Shown one piece after another: positions 1 through 10,889 of a stretch of DNA of 64,000 bases (the stretch's first letter is position 1; every line of letters starts with the position of its first letter). The position numbers and the translations under genes were made by a program. The stretch is from assembly GCA_021234155.1 (NCBI GenBank), contig JAJEKV010000025.1, positions 17,787,094-17,851,093 on the forward strand, written 5' to 3'. Under the pieces are notes generated by a model. It ran no database searches. It had not been told where the DNA came from and was given only the letters and a program-made list of their open reading frames with translations. The stretch is from Isoetes taiwanensis (taxonomy: Eukaryota; Streptophyta; Lycopodiopsida; Isoetales; Isoetaceae).

Positions 1-137
1 GTGTACCATATGGTGACGGATCCAAGCCGATAGAGAGGAGATAGTGCTAATGATCAATCTCAGAGCAATGCCACGAATAAAAATGAGGTTGACATAAAAA
101 AGAAGTCCCTAGCAAAGAGGTTCCTAAGGCTGTGAAA

Positions 138-292
138 TGGTTTGGAACAAGAATAGGAGAACGAAGATGCTAAGTTCCGGTTCAGGTTAGCAGAGCAGAA
201 ATGTGTGGTGATGTCAGAAGAAAAATAATTACACATGCCGAAAGCCGTGAATAAATGCCCCAATATGAATCTTACTTTTGCAAACGAGGGAC
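138..292. repeat. Diverged direct repeat, copy 1
   Basis: This stretch shares word order with 2948-3118: a 'gaaatggt-tggaacaagaa' start, then 'cagagcagaaatg', then 'gaataaatgccccaa', and finally 'caaacgagggacgaga'. The two copies lie about 2.8 kb apart in the same orientation and differ by many substitutions. Neither has a usable reading frame. A LINE has inserted just after the end of copy 1. Confidence 0.7.
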
Positions 293-731
293 GAGATTAA
301 GAATAGAATAGAATAGAATAGAATTGTTTTTATCGTCCACGGAGACCAATTGGCCTATGGGACCCAATACAAAAAGCGCAGCAGTCACATTACTGCCCGG
401 ATTAAAAAACCCCTGCCCCGAAGGGTTTTCGAGGGAAAAACCGTGGCAGCAATAAGACTGCTGACAACGATTAAATGGTTGACTGGGGGCATATCTGAGC
501 CCTCAAGTCCAATACTTCCTGAATGTATGATCCGAGTGAGCGCACCGAAGTCGTGCCCAATATCATGTGTAGCGGCTCATCAGGTCTAATCAACTGAGCA
601 TAGCGTGTCCAAATCTGATCATATGCCGGACAGCTCTGGAAAGTATGACACTCATCCTCAACAGCTCCCGTCTGGCAGCACTGACAAACCCTACCCATCA
701 AAGGGAAGTTCAAGAAGGAAATTGAGATTAA
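293..731 (-). mobile_element. 5'-truncated LINE copy with 8-bp target duplication
   Basis: The insert (301-723) starts on its left with a GAATA microsatellite tail. The family's conserved 3' box (tatcgtccacggagacc) follows, and then the end of a LINE ORF2 read on the minus strand. The octamer GAGATTAA occurs on both sides (293-300 and 724-731), as expected for target-primed insertion. About 420 bp remain, so this is a short 5'-truncated copy. Confidence 0.85.
471..713 (-). pseudogene. LINE ORF2 C-terminal zinc-knuckle fragment
   Basis: This 80-codon open frame is the extreme C-terminus of a LINE ORF2 protein. It has a CxCC...ECHTFQSC pattern (roughly residues 10-28), the zinc-knuckle-like block that follows the reverse transcriptase in many plant LINEs (zf-RVT type). 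The same block appears in the copies at 8.9 kb, 10.2 kb and 19.6 kb with different flanking residues. In intact elements this block is thought to help bind the element RNA. With no reverse transcriptase or endonuclease attached, this copy cannot act on its own. The first methionine is only the first in frame and not a true start. Confidence 0.7.
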
Positions 732-2346
732 AGTTAATTCAGATCACATTGTAGATCGAGCAAAAATGAGGCTTAAGGAGTCAAAGGTGAGGTTATAGCT
801 AATGAAAAGGAGCAGATGGAGGTCAAAATTGCCAAGGTCGAGGTGAAGTGCAAGGAGGTTGGCATATGGTAGAAAAGGACAAATGAAAACACAATGACTA
901 GGTAAAATGACATATTATTAACAAAGCTAGTGCCATACATATGGTCTGCTATAATAAACCAAAAGAAGTGATGGACATGATAAATGAACCAAAAACACAA
1001 TGATGACGTGAAGCGACATCTTAATAGTAAAGCTATCCATGGAAAGTATTAGCTACTAAAAAAAAAAAGGGAGAGAGAGAGTTGAGGTATTGGTTGTAGA
1101 CAAATTGGAGACGAAAAAACGTAGATGGTTATGGCAGATGCACTGCTTCTCGTGAATGAGGTCAAAGCCATCGAATGGTTAAGAGGCCTATAAGGTTGAG
1201 GTTAGGGGCAAAGTAGCAGAAATCGAAGTCAAAACTAACTGAGATCGAACTTTGGTAGAAAGCTATGAATGGATATACACGACAATAAGCAAAGGGGCAA
1301 AGTCAAAGTAAAAAAAGGGCAAGATTGAGATCGTCGCGAGAACACAACTAATGTTAGGGCCAAATCAAAGAGGAGATTCAAAGTAATCATAAAAATGCAA
1401 AAATACCCATAAAAATTGGGAAGGTAACATCTCACCCACAAATCCACATATATGATCGATGAACATGTCTAACAGCCCTATTGTATGAAAGCAGAACCAC
1501 CTTGCAGAATTGTCCATGTCTAGCAAACAACTTCAAAAATATAACCCATAATGCTCATTGACAGAACTAGAATGCTAAATATGGATGCATACACAAGGAC
1601 AAAACAAGCCACATTCTTCAACTTCCAACGTGCACAAACTATATAAGATCTGTGCGACGTGGCTTCAATAACGTCTAGACCCTAGAAATGAGAGGAATTG
1701 ATAAAGATGGCCATTATGGCATTGGACTACCATGCATGTGAGGACCAAATGTGGATAAAGAAGCATATGAAATTGATAGCATAATGAATCAATAGTTTTA
1801 TAAACGTCAGACTCACAAGACGCAAAGAAAATATAATGTACAATAGTATGAAATGAGAGCATAATGATAAAGAATCAATAGCTTTAGACTATCTAAACTG
1901 AGAAAAGCAAAGACATATGGAAATGACGACTTAATAGTGTGATAAATATACAATTGTTCCTCAACTCATAAGAAATATGCAAACATATGAAATATAGCCC
2001 AATCGAAAACTAAAGGTGCCGCTCACCTGGCTCGGGTTTAAAGACATAATGCATATCCCTAGAATCAACTCAAACAAAAAATGCAAAGAAATATGTCCAG
2101 AAAAACAATAGCACTATGCAGATCTTGATAATCATTGAAGGAATTGTGTCCACTTATCTAAAGATCCATCAAATCCCAATGCACAAGAATATAAATATCC
2201 CACAACCATAAAAATTGAAAATTGAAAGCAAAAAAAGTTCCATAAGTCCTACTATATTGAATATCACCATGTCTGTAGGAAAAACTGCCCCAAGATATAT
2301 GACAGAAACGCATGATACGTCATAAAACGTCACATCTGTCATATAT
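732..2346. other. Gene-free, A/G-rich stretch
   Basis: No gene is recognisable. The plus strand is purine-rich with recurring words such as 'gaggtcaaa' and 'gttgaggt', which probably explains the short minus-strand open frames as compositional. The end of the stretch borders the foldback element at 2347. Confidence 0.5.
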
Positions 2347-2805
2347 GGGGTATCTACATCATAGCTTTCGGCAAATACGTCATAACTAGAAAATGTGAAA
2401 TGGTATATGAGTATGAGGCAATCCTTTATATTGGGGTATCTACATCATAGTTTTCGGCAAATACGTCATAACTAGAAAATGTGAAATGGTATGTGAGTAT
2501 GAGGCAAGACTACCTCCTGCAAAGCCTAAACCCGTAAAAAACGATGGCAGGAAAATAATGTAAACTAAATTTTGCCAAATAGACAAAAAATTTAGTTTAC
2601 ATTATTTTCCTCCCGTCGTTTTTTTTACGGGTTTAGGCTTTGCAGGAGGTAGTCTTGCCTCATACTCATATACCATTTCACATTTTCTAGTTATGACGTA
2701 TTTGCCGAAACCTATGATGTAGATACCTCAATATAAAGGATTGCAGACTCATACTCATAAAATGAAAACCTATGAGTAGATACCCCAATATAAAGCATAT
2801 TTACT
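2347..2805. mobile_element. Foldback MITE with a duplicated arm unit
   Basis: The left arm (2347 to about 2571) is the reverse complement of the right arm (about 2587-2784), around a loop of roughly 15 nt near 2579. The left arm has two tandem copies of an 86-bp unit beginning ggggtatctac (2347 and 2433). In the right arm the outer copy is internally deleted. The ends read ggggtatctac and gtagatacccc and are flanked by 'atata' on both sides, a possible 5-bp target duplication. There is no coding capacity, so this is a non-autonomous hairpin element of unknown superfamily. Confidence 0.8.
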
Positions 2806-2947
2806 AGAACGAGGGACGAGGTTGAGGTAGAGGTCGCCAACAAAGGAGCACAAATTCAAAAGGAAAGTTAAGAACCCCTGAATATAAGCCCGAAGACAAG
2901 GAGTATGACGAAAACAATGGACAAGGTTGAGTTAGACACGTGTTATA

Positions 2948-3118
2948 TGAAATGGTCTGGAACAAGAAGAGGAGAGCGAAGGTGAATAGTAAGAGAGCCA
3001 AGGTCTGGTCAGGCTAGCAGAGTAGAAATGGGTGGTGACGCCATAAAAATAGTACCACATACCTAAAGCCATGAATAAATGCCCCAACACGAATACTACA
3101 TTGACAAACGAGGGACGA
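2948..3118. repeat. Diverged direct repeat, copy 2
   Basis: Partner of the repeat at 138-292, without the LINE insertion. After 'caaacgagggacgaga' the sequence continues as 'gtgaggaagagctcg', which shows what an uninterrupted copy looks like. Confidence 0.7.
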
Positions 3119-3763
3119 GAGTGAGGAAGAGCTCGATGTAGAATTACTACAGTAGAAAGCGGGCAAAGAAGTCGCGACACCACTTGTAGCCGAATAATGT
3201 TGGAGGACAATGTGTATCCATCCGGGAAATTGAAGTGAAAACGTCCTGCTGCATAAGAATATAACCCACTAGATACCTGAATAGTAAGGTAGGCAGGGCC
3301 AAATGCAAACCCACAATAGATTTATAGAAGGTAGTCAAAAAGATCAATCCATAATCAACCATGTACATATTATATCAATATAACTTCAAATCTCACTTTC
3401 AGATAAAATCAATGCAAGACAAGAAAAGAATGACTCATAATTACTCTACATATGTATGTGCCAAGGTCAATGTGAAGGACAAAGGTTGGTCGAGGTTAAG
3501 ATCAACTTCAAACAAGGAATAGCCACAAATTAAATAAATGTTCAACAAGGTCATGTCCCAACCAAAAACAATAGCTCAAAATAAATGCCGCTTAGAACCC
3601 AGTAAAACCCATAACTATGAAAGATCATTAAAGACAAATCACTTGAATGGCATAAGGAACTCCGCTCTTTTCGGTGTGCGCACCTTCGAGGTCCCCATGC
3701 TCATAATGTAAAAAATCCCAGCATGTAAAGTGTTCTGGTTTCAAACATCCTCATGTAGGAATA

Positions 3764-3825
3764 CAAATAGAATAGATTAGAATAAATTTTTTAACGTCCA
3801 CGGAGACCAATAGGTCATGGTACGA
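3764..3825 (-). mobile_element. LINE 3'-end fragment
   Basis: A degenerate GAATA tail is followed by 'taacgtccacggagaccaat' and a diverged 'ggtcatgg'. This is only the terminal box of the LINE family seen at 301-723; everything upstream is absent. Confidence 0.6.
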
Positions 3826-5243
3826 AAAACACACATAATGTATCTAGACAAATTGAATAGGAAAATGGCACCTAACCAAATTTCATGACAAATCCCCTTA
3901 AACAAAGGTCTAGAATAACTTGTTAGCTAAAGAAATAGTATATAGTTGCATATGGTTAAGTGGCATGTACTAACCTCGAGCCTTAAGCTCAAATCGCCAT
4001 TCAAACACTCAACTTGAAGAAAGTGAGTAAACGCAGATCATGTACAAAAATAAGATCTTGAATTAGAAGATAGTAAATCAGGTAGATGTGCAAAAAAATT
4101 GTCAAAGACCCAGGCAAAGGCAGAAATGGGGTATTATGTCCAAAAGAACCAAATTTAAAAGTTAAGCCCCAAAGGAAAAATTAAATAAATAAATAAATAA
4201 GAAGAATATAGGGTGAATGTAATCCACTAAGGTAAATTAATGGGAGGGAGAAAGGAACAAGCTGGCTGGATCAAGGACATTGAAAAAGGTACAAGCCGGA
4301 GATCAGGATGGCAGAGGCGAGTAGAGAAGTGAGAGCAGGGAAGATTGTGGGCCTAATTGTAGGAACACGAAATCAAAGCTGAATCTGGATAATGAGAGAT
4401 GAGCAACTTACAAGGGAACTAAAGCACCATCAAGGCGTAAAGCCCTAAATAGCTTAAGAGTTGATTTTAAAAATGAAAATGAAGTGGTTTACCATAACCT
4501 AGAAAATAACTTTAAAATGAAAATCAAGTGGGTGACCGGGTATAACAAAAGTTTCAGCCTAGAAGTTATGATTTAGTTGGTTGATGTGTATAACAAGAGT
4601 TCCCGGAAGAACTCGGCAGGCCAATGAATATTACGACGGTCTAGTTGCAAAGCATTGCATGTAAATGGGTGCAGGGCATCCAAATGGTGTGCGTGAAGAT
4701 GGTGATTCATCATTGCAATCTCTGGAGGTGCAAATGGCAGAGGAAAAAACCGACAAAAAAGATATCTGCAAAGCAAATGGGGCAATTGAATGGCATAGTG
4801 ACAAGCAAAAAGATAGGCAAAGAAGCAGGGGGCAAAGGTGGATGAGATGGTTAGCAAAAAAAAGCCTATATAAAGGAAAACTGTGAGATTGGAACAGGTA
4901 AAATTAGAAGAGACACAAGGAGAGGACGGGCTTAAATTAAGAGCATGCAAAGATCGATGGGAGGGCCGATGGCGGATAAGCATATGGGGCCTCCAAAGAA
5001 AGAAGTGGGAACAAAAGTAAAAAATAAGGAACAACGGAAGAGCCGAACTAGCAGCCACAAGACAACTGAAACCACAAAAACTTACTTGAGAGAGAAAGAG
5101 AGGTGACGAAATGGGAGGTTGAGGTTGCTCTGAGCAGAAGGGCGGAGAACATGCCGATTCGAAAGCCAAGCGATCTGAAGGAGAGACTGGAACGGCGGCT
5201 AGGTTGGAGCCAAGTTCGGACTGCAAAAAGAATCTTATTTTAT
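3826..5243. other. No supported gene
   Basis: Mostly purine-rich plus strand. Long minus-strand open frames here, including 227 codons at 4573-5256, have Ser/Phe/His/Cys-rich composition typical of the complement of A/G-rich DNA and show no domain. I see nothing else that can be supported. Confidence 0.45.
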
Positions 5244-5594
5244 ATGAGGTGTGCATGCCATTGGTTGGACCTTTTGTTTGAGGACATTAGGAGATTAGAT
5301 TGGGTTCTTCCATCGTTAAAGGGAGACGAAAAAATTGTTACATTTATCAAGTCGAAGGAGTCAGGTATAGCATTATAGCATAAGTCTTGCAAGAGGTCTT
5401 TGCTTAAACCTGCGGCAACATGTTTTGCATATATTTTTATAGTGTTGGAACAATTGGTAAGTGAGGATGTTGAGAAATCCTTGGTAAATATGATCATGAG
5501 CGACGATTGGAGTCATTAGAAACATTCAAGAACACTCATTGGTGAGGAAGTCTGTTCCTTGATTAGAAGTGCTGATTTTTTTTACACATGCTAA
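5244..5594 (+). pseudogene. hAT transposase fragment (DUF659-like region)
   Basis: A continuous frame with two in-frame stops reads like the central region of plant hAT transposases. It starts CACHWLDLLFEDI, then has KIVTFIKSK, then LLKPAATCFAYIFIVLEQL, and then MIMSDDWS...LIGEEVCSLI. In family members the matching stretch carries 'H-C-L-D-L-L-L-E-D-I', 'RPA-TRFAT-F' and 'W...GR-V..LI'. The stops lie after GIAL and after DDWSH. Intact hAT transposases run to about 600-800 residues, so only a sixth or so is here. A LINE tail follows directly. An acidic frame at 5664 may be the remains of the same gene's C-terminal tail. The call rests on motif order read by eye; a profile search was not possible. 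Confidence 0.65.
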
Positions 5595-5603
5595 GAAAAA
5601 TTT

Positions 5604-5650
5604 AGAATGAGAATGAGAATGATTTTTTATCGTCCACTGAGGCCAAAAGA
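5604..5650 (-). mobile_element. LINE 3'-end fragment with GAGAAT tail
   Basis: A short (gagaat)n run is followed by 'ttttttatcgtccactgaggcc', the terminal box of the LINE family. The tail repeat differs from the GAATA tail of the copy at 301-723. The fragment separates the hAT frame from the acidic frame downstream. Confidence 0.6.
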
Positions 5651-5663
5651 ATAGAGATAAACT

Positions 5664-5957
5664 ATGATAAGATCCACTTTGATATTGGTACAAGAGAGAG
5701 TGGATGACATTGTGGAGAGTGCCGCTATAATTCAGCCCGCAGTTATCTTTGATATGAATTATGTAGAGGAGGAGAGTGAAGATATAACATATGAGGAGGA
5801 GCCAGATTGTGCTAATGAGGATTCTTCGGATGAGAATTTACATGATGGTGCTTATGATAATGAGGATGTGGATGAGCATGATGATTATGTGCATGGACAT
5901 GAAGAGTCATCAAGTCGGGTGCCCAGGAGAACACACAGTATTAGAGACTTGACTTGA
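5664..5957 (+). CDS. Acidic open frame, possibly hAT C-terminal tail
   Basis: This intact 97-codon frame begins MIRSTLILVQERVDDIVESA and is dominated by Glu and Asp from about residue 36 (EEESEDITYEEEPDCANED, then DNEDVDEHDDY). Plant hAT transposases often end in such an acidic tail, and a broken hAT transposase lies just upstream. It may therefore be the last part of that gene, split off by the LINE fragment at 5604-5650. No domain is visible in the frame itself, so an unrelated acidic protein or a chance open frame remains possible. A Mutator-type MITE begins 33 bp after the stop. Confidence 0.35.
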   Translation: MIRSTLILVQERVDDIVESAAIIQPAVIFDMNYVEEESEDITYEEEPDCANEDSSDENLHDGAYDNEDVDEHDDYVHGHEESSSRVPRRTHSIRDLT

Positions 5958-5981
5958 AGAAGGAATATATGTGGTAAGTAT

Positions 5982-6436
5982 TTTAATTTAGGGAAAATTC
6001 CAAATATACCCCTCAAGTTTGTGAAAATTCCAAAAATACCCTCCAAATGAAGAGCAGTTTTGGAAAAAAGGTAATAGAGTTTTTGTTGCTCCTCAAATGC
6101 AAAAGTGTTTTTACAAACATTATAGATCAGGAGAAGATCTTCCAAACGACATCAAATTCATCGAAATTGGAGTTGAAATTCACAAGTTATGCTCATTTAC
6201 GTCATTTTTTATAGCACTTACTTAAAACACTATAACTTGAAGATTCCAACTCCGTTTTTGACGATTCGATTGCTATTGGATAGCTCTCACTCATATCTAT
6301 AAGATTTATGGAGGATTTCTTGGTTGATTGATAACAAAAAAGTTATTGCCATTTGAGCTAAACACCCTATTTCTAGGGGTATTTTTGGAATATTTGTAAA
6401 CTTGAGGGGTATATTTGGAATTTTCCCTTTAATTTA
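5982..6436. mobile_element. Mutator-type MITE with 9-bp target duplication
   Basis: The element (5991-6427, 437 bp) has terminal inverted repeats with a perfect 30-bp outer part starting gggaaaattccaaatata. A second matching block (ttccaaaaataccc) follows a short mismatch. The nonamer TTTAATTTA flanks both ends exactly (5982-5990 and 6428-6436). Long inverted repeats plus a 9-bp duplication are diagnostic of Mutator-like elements. The interior has no coding frame, so it is non-autonomous. The perfect duplication suggests a fairly young insertion compared with its neighbours. Confidence 0.88.
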
Positions 6437-6905
6437 AGACTTTGAAACATTAAATTGTAGCTGATTTTATGTACTATATATATGTGTATTGCAGGTTTCA
6501 AGATGGCATGTTTGAGGATTTTTATATCTTGTTTAGTTTTATATTGACAATTATATTTTACTTTAAGAATGAACGCAGTGTATGGTTTTCGTTCCAAATT
6601 GCAACTGTGACAGGTTTATATTAACATTGCAACTGTGATAGGGATAAGATAGAGTATAATTTTAGTTTTTTTTATTGCAAATTCGTAATCTACGTGCCAA
6701 AATTAGTCTAGGTGATATATTAAATTTGCAAAATCTAATCCCCCCCCCTTTTTTTTTGGTGCGCTTAAACTAACGGCGTTAGTATGTTTGAGAATAGCTA
6801 GTTAGACGTTACTATATGTTAGGCGTAGCTAACTCCTAATTCCTAACTTCTAGCTATAATTAGAGCTATATATTTACATGTATTAATCAATTAGGTAATA
6901 GTACT
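6437..6905. other. No gene seen
   Basis: AT-rich sequence with a poly-C/poly-T run near 6741-6758. Nothing further can be supported. Confidence 0.4.
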
Positions 6906-6909
6906 GAGA

Positions 6910-7500
6910 ATGTCGAGATCTTGTCGCTACTGTGTTTGCCATGTAGAGGGAATTCTAGTCACTACAACCATCTCGATTATTGTTGCTATGACTTTTAAGA
7001 GCAAATATCCAAGATCAACCTTTGCAGAAGATCATGTTCTATCTATTGCCCCACAGGCTGACTTTCCATGGAGAATTATTTTCATGGTTGAGGCAATTCC
7101 GGCAGTTCTAAGTTTCTAATGGCGAATGAGAATGCCAGAAATATCCAGATATACTCCTCTGGTTCAAAGCAACATACAAAAGCCACTATAGACATGGGCA
7201 GGGTCTTGGCCGTAGATACGCAACCAAAAACCTCTAATGAAGGGGCCGATAAAGAATAATATGGGTTATTTAGCTGGAAATTTGTAAGGAAATGTGAAAT
7301 TCAGCTCTTAGGCACTACGACAACTTGGTTCTTTCTGGGTATTGCATTTTGCAGTCAAAATTTGTTCCACAAACATTGCTGACTGCTATAGGCTGGCTTC
7401 CACCTGCAAAGACCATGAGTGCATTAAGGAGCTGTATAGAGTAGCCAGATCTCAGGCTTATATTTCCTTCTGTGCCACAGTTCAAACGCAATGGCTAGGG
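6910..7500 (+). pseudogene. PHT1-type phosphate transporter pseudogene
   Basis: Pieces of a plant PHT1 (H+/phosphate symporter, major facilitator family) lie in the right order but in broken frames. First comes TFKSKYP...PQADFPWRIIFM with AIPAVLSF, then a stop, then WRMRMPEISRYT in the same frame. After frame changes come GLFSWKF...LLGTTTTWFFLGIAF with SQNLF, and then AIGWLPPAKTMSAL. In intact PHT1 proteins (about 520-540 residues, 12 membrane spans) these blocks span from the end of the N-terminal half through the central cytoplasmic loop into the next helices. Neither the first nor the last membrane spans are visible. At least two stops and two frameshifts rule out function. It sits alone, with no neighbouring phosphate-related gene. 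Confidence 0.8.
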
Positions 7501-7817
7501 CTATAATTTAGCGTTATGGCTACTCACGGTTATACTTTCAATTGGTTCCAGGGCCTCAGTCATGAGAAAAAGAAGCAAGGGCGGTTGCCGTAGCTCGAGG
7601 AGCTCTGTATGAAGTGTAGCAGTGTGGCCAAAGGAGCTTTGTACAAAGAGTTGCTGTATGAATTCGTGAGGAGCCCATTTTGGGGCACTATGCAAAAAAG
7701 ATTTGATTTTATATTTTATGGGTTGTTGCCAGTTGTGATTTTGTCCCCCCCCCGTTTTTTTTAATTATGTTCATGGAAAAAATTAGTGGCTATTAATAGC
7801 CAAATGGCGATTTTTTA

Positions 7818-7866
7818 GGAAGGAAGGAAGGAAGGAAGTATATTTTAACGTCCGCGGAGGCCAAAC
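7818..7866 (-). mobile_element. LINE 3'-end fragment with GGAA tail
   Basis: A (ggaa)n tail is followed by 'tattttaacgtccgcggagg', a diverged terminal box of the LINE family. No other part of the element remains. Confidence 0.6.
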
Positions 7867-8869
7867 AATTTTTGCGGCGAATTTTATGAAGGGGGATATC
7901 ATCTAAAAAAATAAAAAATAGCCATAGTTAAAACAAGTACTACATTATTTTTTTAGGATTCGCCAAACTATTTTCCCCCTTTTTCTTGAAGAAAAAGGGA
8001 TTAGCCTTTCTTTATATTACAATATTTATATATTAAATCATTAATAGCCAAACAAAATTGAATTCTTATCATAGACTTTTACACATCCCCACCTACCATC
8101 ATCGGTGATATAGTTTTTCAAACTATGAATTTCTAATACATATACCATATATGCATCTTCAAAAAGGAAATGTAAGAGAGGGCCAATATCCCTCTAGATG
8201 CCTTAGTTGGTTGCATAACATCTGGATTAGAGATAAGTGCAATTTGATCACCATATCTAGAAGGTGTCGTTATATAGAATGTAGTTCAGACTATGGATGT
8301 TATAAGCTATGTTGTGAGCTTATGTTACAAGTTTTTTAATATTATTGTATGTTTATTGATTGTTTAAATATAATTTAATTTATACTTTTTGCCTTTTCTA
8401 GTTACAAAAAATGGCCAAGTGAAAGTTTATAGTACATAATTCAAAAGTTTCGCCAAGTCCAAATATATATAAATCTAATAATAATAACTTTAGCCAAATG
8501 TATATCATAAAATACTGTAAAATTTTGAAAAATAGCCAAACTATTTTTTATGAAAAAATATATAGTATGCTTAATTTTTTCCTTGATTATGTTACTTTGT
8601 TACCTTCCTTTTGGAGACACTGCTCTGAGATCTATCATTATGTTGGCAATTGTTATTCATCCTGTAATTTTTAAGCTTAGAAAAGTTGCTTTTAATGTTA
8701 TTGGAAGTATGTTGTTAGGTCGGTTTTTCATTTTCTTAGATTAAGTACATCTTTTGATGCTTTATACGGCTTCCTGATTTATCGCTACAAGGATTATTAG
8801 CAACATTCTTGTCCTTGCCACCTTTTATATTGTCATTAAAACCTTGTTTAGATTTTACATTTTTTGAGT
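7867..8869. other. No supported gene
   Basis: AT-rich sequence. A 64-codon hydrophobic frame at 8550-8744 (plus) has no recognisable domain and is probably chance. The next recognisable feature is the LINE at about 8870. Confidence 0.4.
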
Positions 8870-9388
8870 ACCCTTTGTTCACAAGAGGCCCACAACACTA
8901 CTTGCGCACCCCTTTGCCCATGAAGAAGTGCAGAGTGATGGCTTCCATTCGCACGAGTGCATATCACTTCCGCATTGAGATAAGTCAATGGACTCAGGAG
9001 GCACGTAAGGACAGGATCTGTCAGTGTTGTCAACAGAGGGCCATTGACGATACATGTCACGCCCTTCAAACCTGCCCAGCGGTATGACCAGTTAGTCTTG
9101 CCAGACCAGCCGTTGCATGTGCTGTTGAGCAGGACCTCAGTGGGCTTGTTGGATTCATATCTTCTGGAGGTTATAGACACACGAACTCAACTATGCTCTT
9201 CCGGGCAGTTTTGAATTGTTGTATATGATTGTACAGTATACCAACATACTTATTACTGTTAAGGTTTTTCTCTCAAAAACCCTTCGGGATGAGGGTTTTT
9301 TAATCCTGACAGCAATATGCTTGTTGATCTTTGTATGGATCCCATAAGCCCCGTGGATGATAAAAATACATTCTATTCTATTCTCATT
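8870..9388 (+). mobile_element. 5'-truncated LINE copy, plus strand
   Basis: The coding remnant reads KCRVMASIRTSAYHF...RICQCCQQRAIDDTCHALQTC, the C-terminal zinc knuckle of the LINE ORF2, ending at about 9087. Next come the 3' region with the three-part stem-loop (9261-9306) and the terminal box 'tatggatcccataagccccg' (9333-9352, reverse orientation to the copy at 301-723). The element ends in an (ATTCT)n tail at 9370-9385. The 5' boundary is estimated from where similarity to the copy at 47.2 kb starts. Confidence 0.75.
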
Positions 9389-9469
9389 ACCGCCTTTGTC
9401 ATATCACTAAGCTCATGAATTCCACCCCGACCTTGGCACTCTAGACCTTCATCTCCCCTTGTTTTCTCT

Positions 9470-9625
9470 ACCCGCTAGGTGATGCTATTTCTTTTCTCCA
9501 AGTCCTGGATGATGCTAGTAATTTTCCACCCACTGGATGATGCTATATATATATATATATTTTCCACCCATTGAGTGATGCTGTTTTTTCTTTTTCCACC
9601 TATAAATGATGCTTTTTCCTATATA
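9470..9625. repeat. Degenerate tandem repeat around 'gatgatgct'
   Basis: Four or five units share the pattern 'ccacccactggatgatgct' (variants: taggtgatgct, gagtgatgct, aaatgatgct) with T-rich spacers and a (TA)n run at 9543-9560. Unit spacing is about 35-50 bp. No function can be assigned. Confidence 0.55.
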
Positions 9626-9865
9626 TCTTTATATTATTTGATTTTATACTAACGTCTCATGGGTGCTTCTGATTTGTAGATATTATTTTCTTTTATTAGG
9701 TGGTCGCTTGCAGATGGTCTGGATGTCTACTTTATTTTTTCCTAACGGTTAACATGTATTCATTTATTTTGCCCTTTTTCACATACTTCACACATCTTGT
9801 ATAGCAGATGCATGTTATATTCGGCTTCGCCCATATCTCATCTCCAACCTTGGAGGCATCCTCGA

Positions 9866-10618
9866 GGTCATTGGCGACAATTTCTCATTAGGAAGGAAGG
9901 AAGGAAGGAAGGTACTTTTATCGTCCACGGAGACCAATCGGTCTATGGGACCCAATACAAAAACGCAGCAAGCGGATTACTGCCCGGATTAAAACCCCGC
10001 CAAAGGGTTTGAGGAAAAACCGTGGCGAATCAACCTGTGACAAAACTATGCTAATCATATAAAATGCGAAAACATCCCAATATATACTGAATCATGCACC
10101 ACCCGTAGTGCCTAGTCGTGGACACCCGCCAGGGGGCAAATGTGACCTCGCAGGTCCGTACCTCTGGATGTATGACCCCGGGGCCCGTCGCGGCGGTGTG
10201 TTCATCGGCAAATGCAAGGCACGTCCGGCCGCATACTAAGGGGCGTGTCCGCCCGGATCCGGACCGAACACCGGGCAACTCTGGAAAGTGTGAGACTCAT
10301 CCTCAATGGCACCCGTTTGACAAAGACCGCCAGAGAGCTGTCTGGCGGGGCTCCCCAATCCACCGCCTGCCTCGATCTGCGAAGATGGTGGGCACTGTCT
10401 GCGAATGGAGGCAATGAGTCTCAAGCTTTTTCGGGGGCAGGCTTGGGAACGCAGGTAGAGCTGTGGGCCCCGGGCTAACACGGGGTTGATATGCTCCTTG
10501 TAATGGGCCATTTTGACCTGCTCTAGAGCAATGGGGTCCCAGAGCTTGCCAAGGAAACAATCCTCAAAAACCCAAAAGGGCGAAGTTTTTTCCCAATGAG
10601 AAGTTGTCGCCATTGCCC
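9866..10618 (-). mobile_element. LINE copy flanked by an inverted 24-bp sequence
   Basis: A (GGAAG)n tail (9890-9912) leads into the terminal box 'tatcgtccacggagaccaat', the stem-loop (9985-10025, reverse complement) and a minus-strand frame ending GAIEDESHTFQSC. The usual short direct duplication is missing. Instead, 'ggtcattggcgacaatttct' at 9866-9885 reappears in inverted form at 10599-10618 (continuing to 10595). A partial inverted copy of the stem-loop lies just inside the right end (10561-10592). The insertion therefore looks like part of an inverted rearrangement. Confidence 0.7.
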
Positions 10619-10622
10619 TCAA
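10236..10622 (-). pseudogene. LINE ORF2 C-terminal fragment
   Basis: A 128-codon open frame holds the words RLIASIRRQCPP, then LCQTGAIEDESHTFQSCPVF, matching the zinc-knuckle end of ORF2 in the other copies. Part of the preceding segment is GC-rich and differs from its relatives. The reverse transcriptase is absent. The start methionine is arbitrary, since the frame simply enters the right-hand inverted flank. Confidence 0.55.
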
Positions 10623-10889
10623 TCTTGCCTATGTATAATTTATTATTAATGAGAAGTCGGCTAGTGATCTGTGTTCGCTGCGAGTTCCTTGGGTAGGTGT
10701 TTCTGTCTTCTTTGTGAGTTCTTAATGTCACTCCTTTGTTGCCTTGGAGAATGAAAATGCTATCTTCATTAAAATGGGACTTTTAAAGAGTTTATTCCTC
10801 ATAACTCAAATGATTGCTCACAATATGAAAAAGCTAGGGTTCCTAAGAATTTCGAACAAACACGACATTACATGTAGGTGTAACCCAAA

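Noticed and set aside
4573-5256. 227-codon open frame, minus strand, the longest in the window
   Set aside because: Ser/Phe/His/Cys-rich, no domain, complementary to A/G-rich DNA, and overlaps the region leading into the hAT frame on the other strand.
10051-10278. GC-rich frames inside the LINE at 9.9-10.6 kb as a separate gene
   Set aside because: They fall within the LINE copy and change frame repeatedly; no domain.
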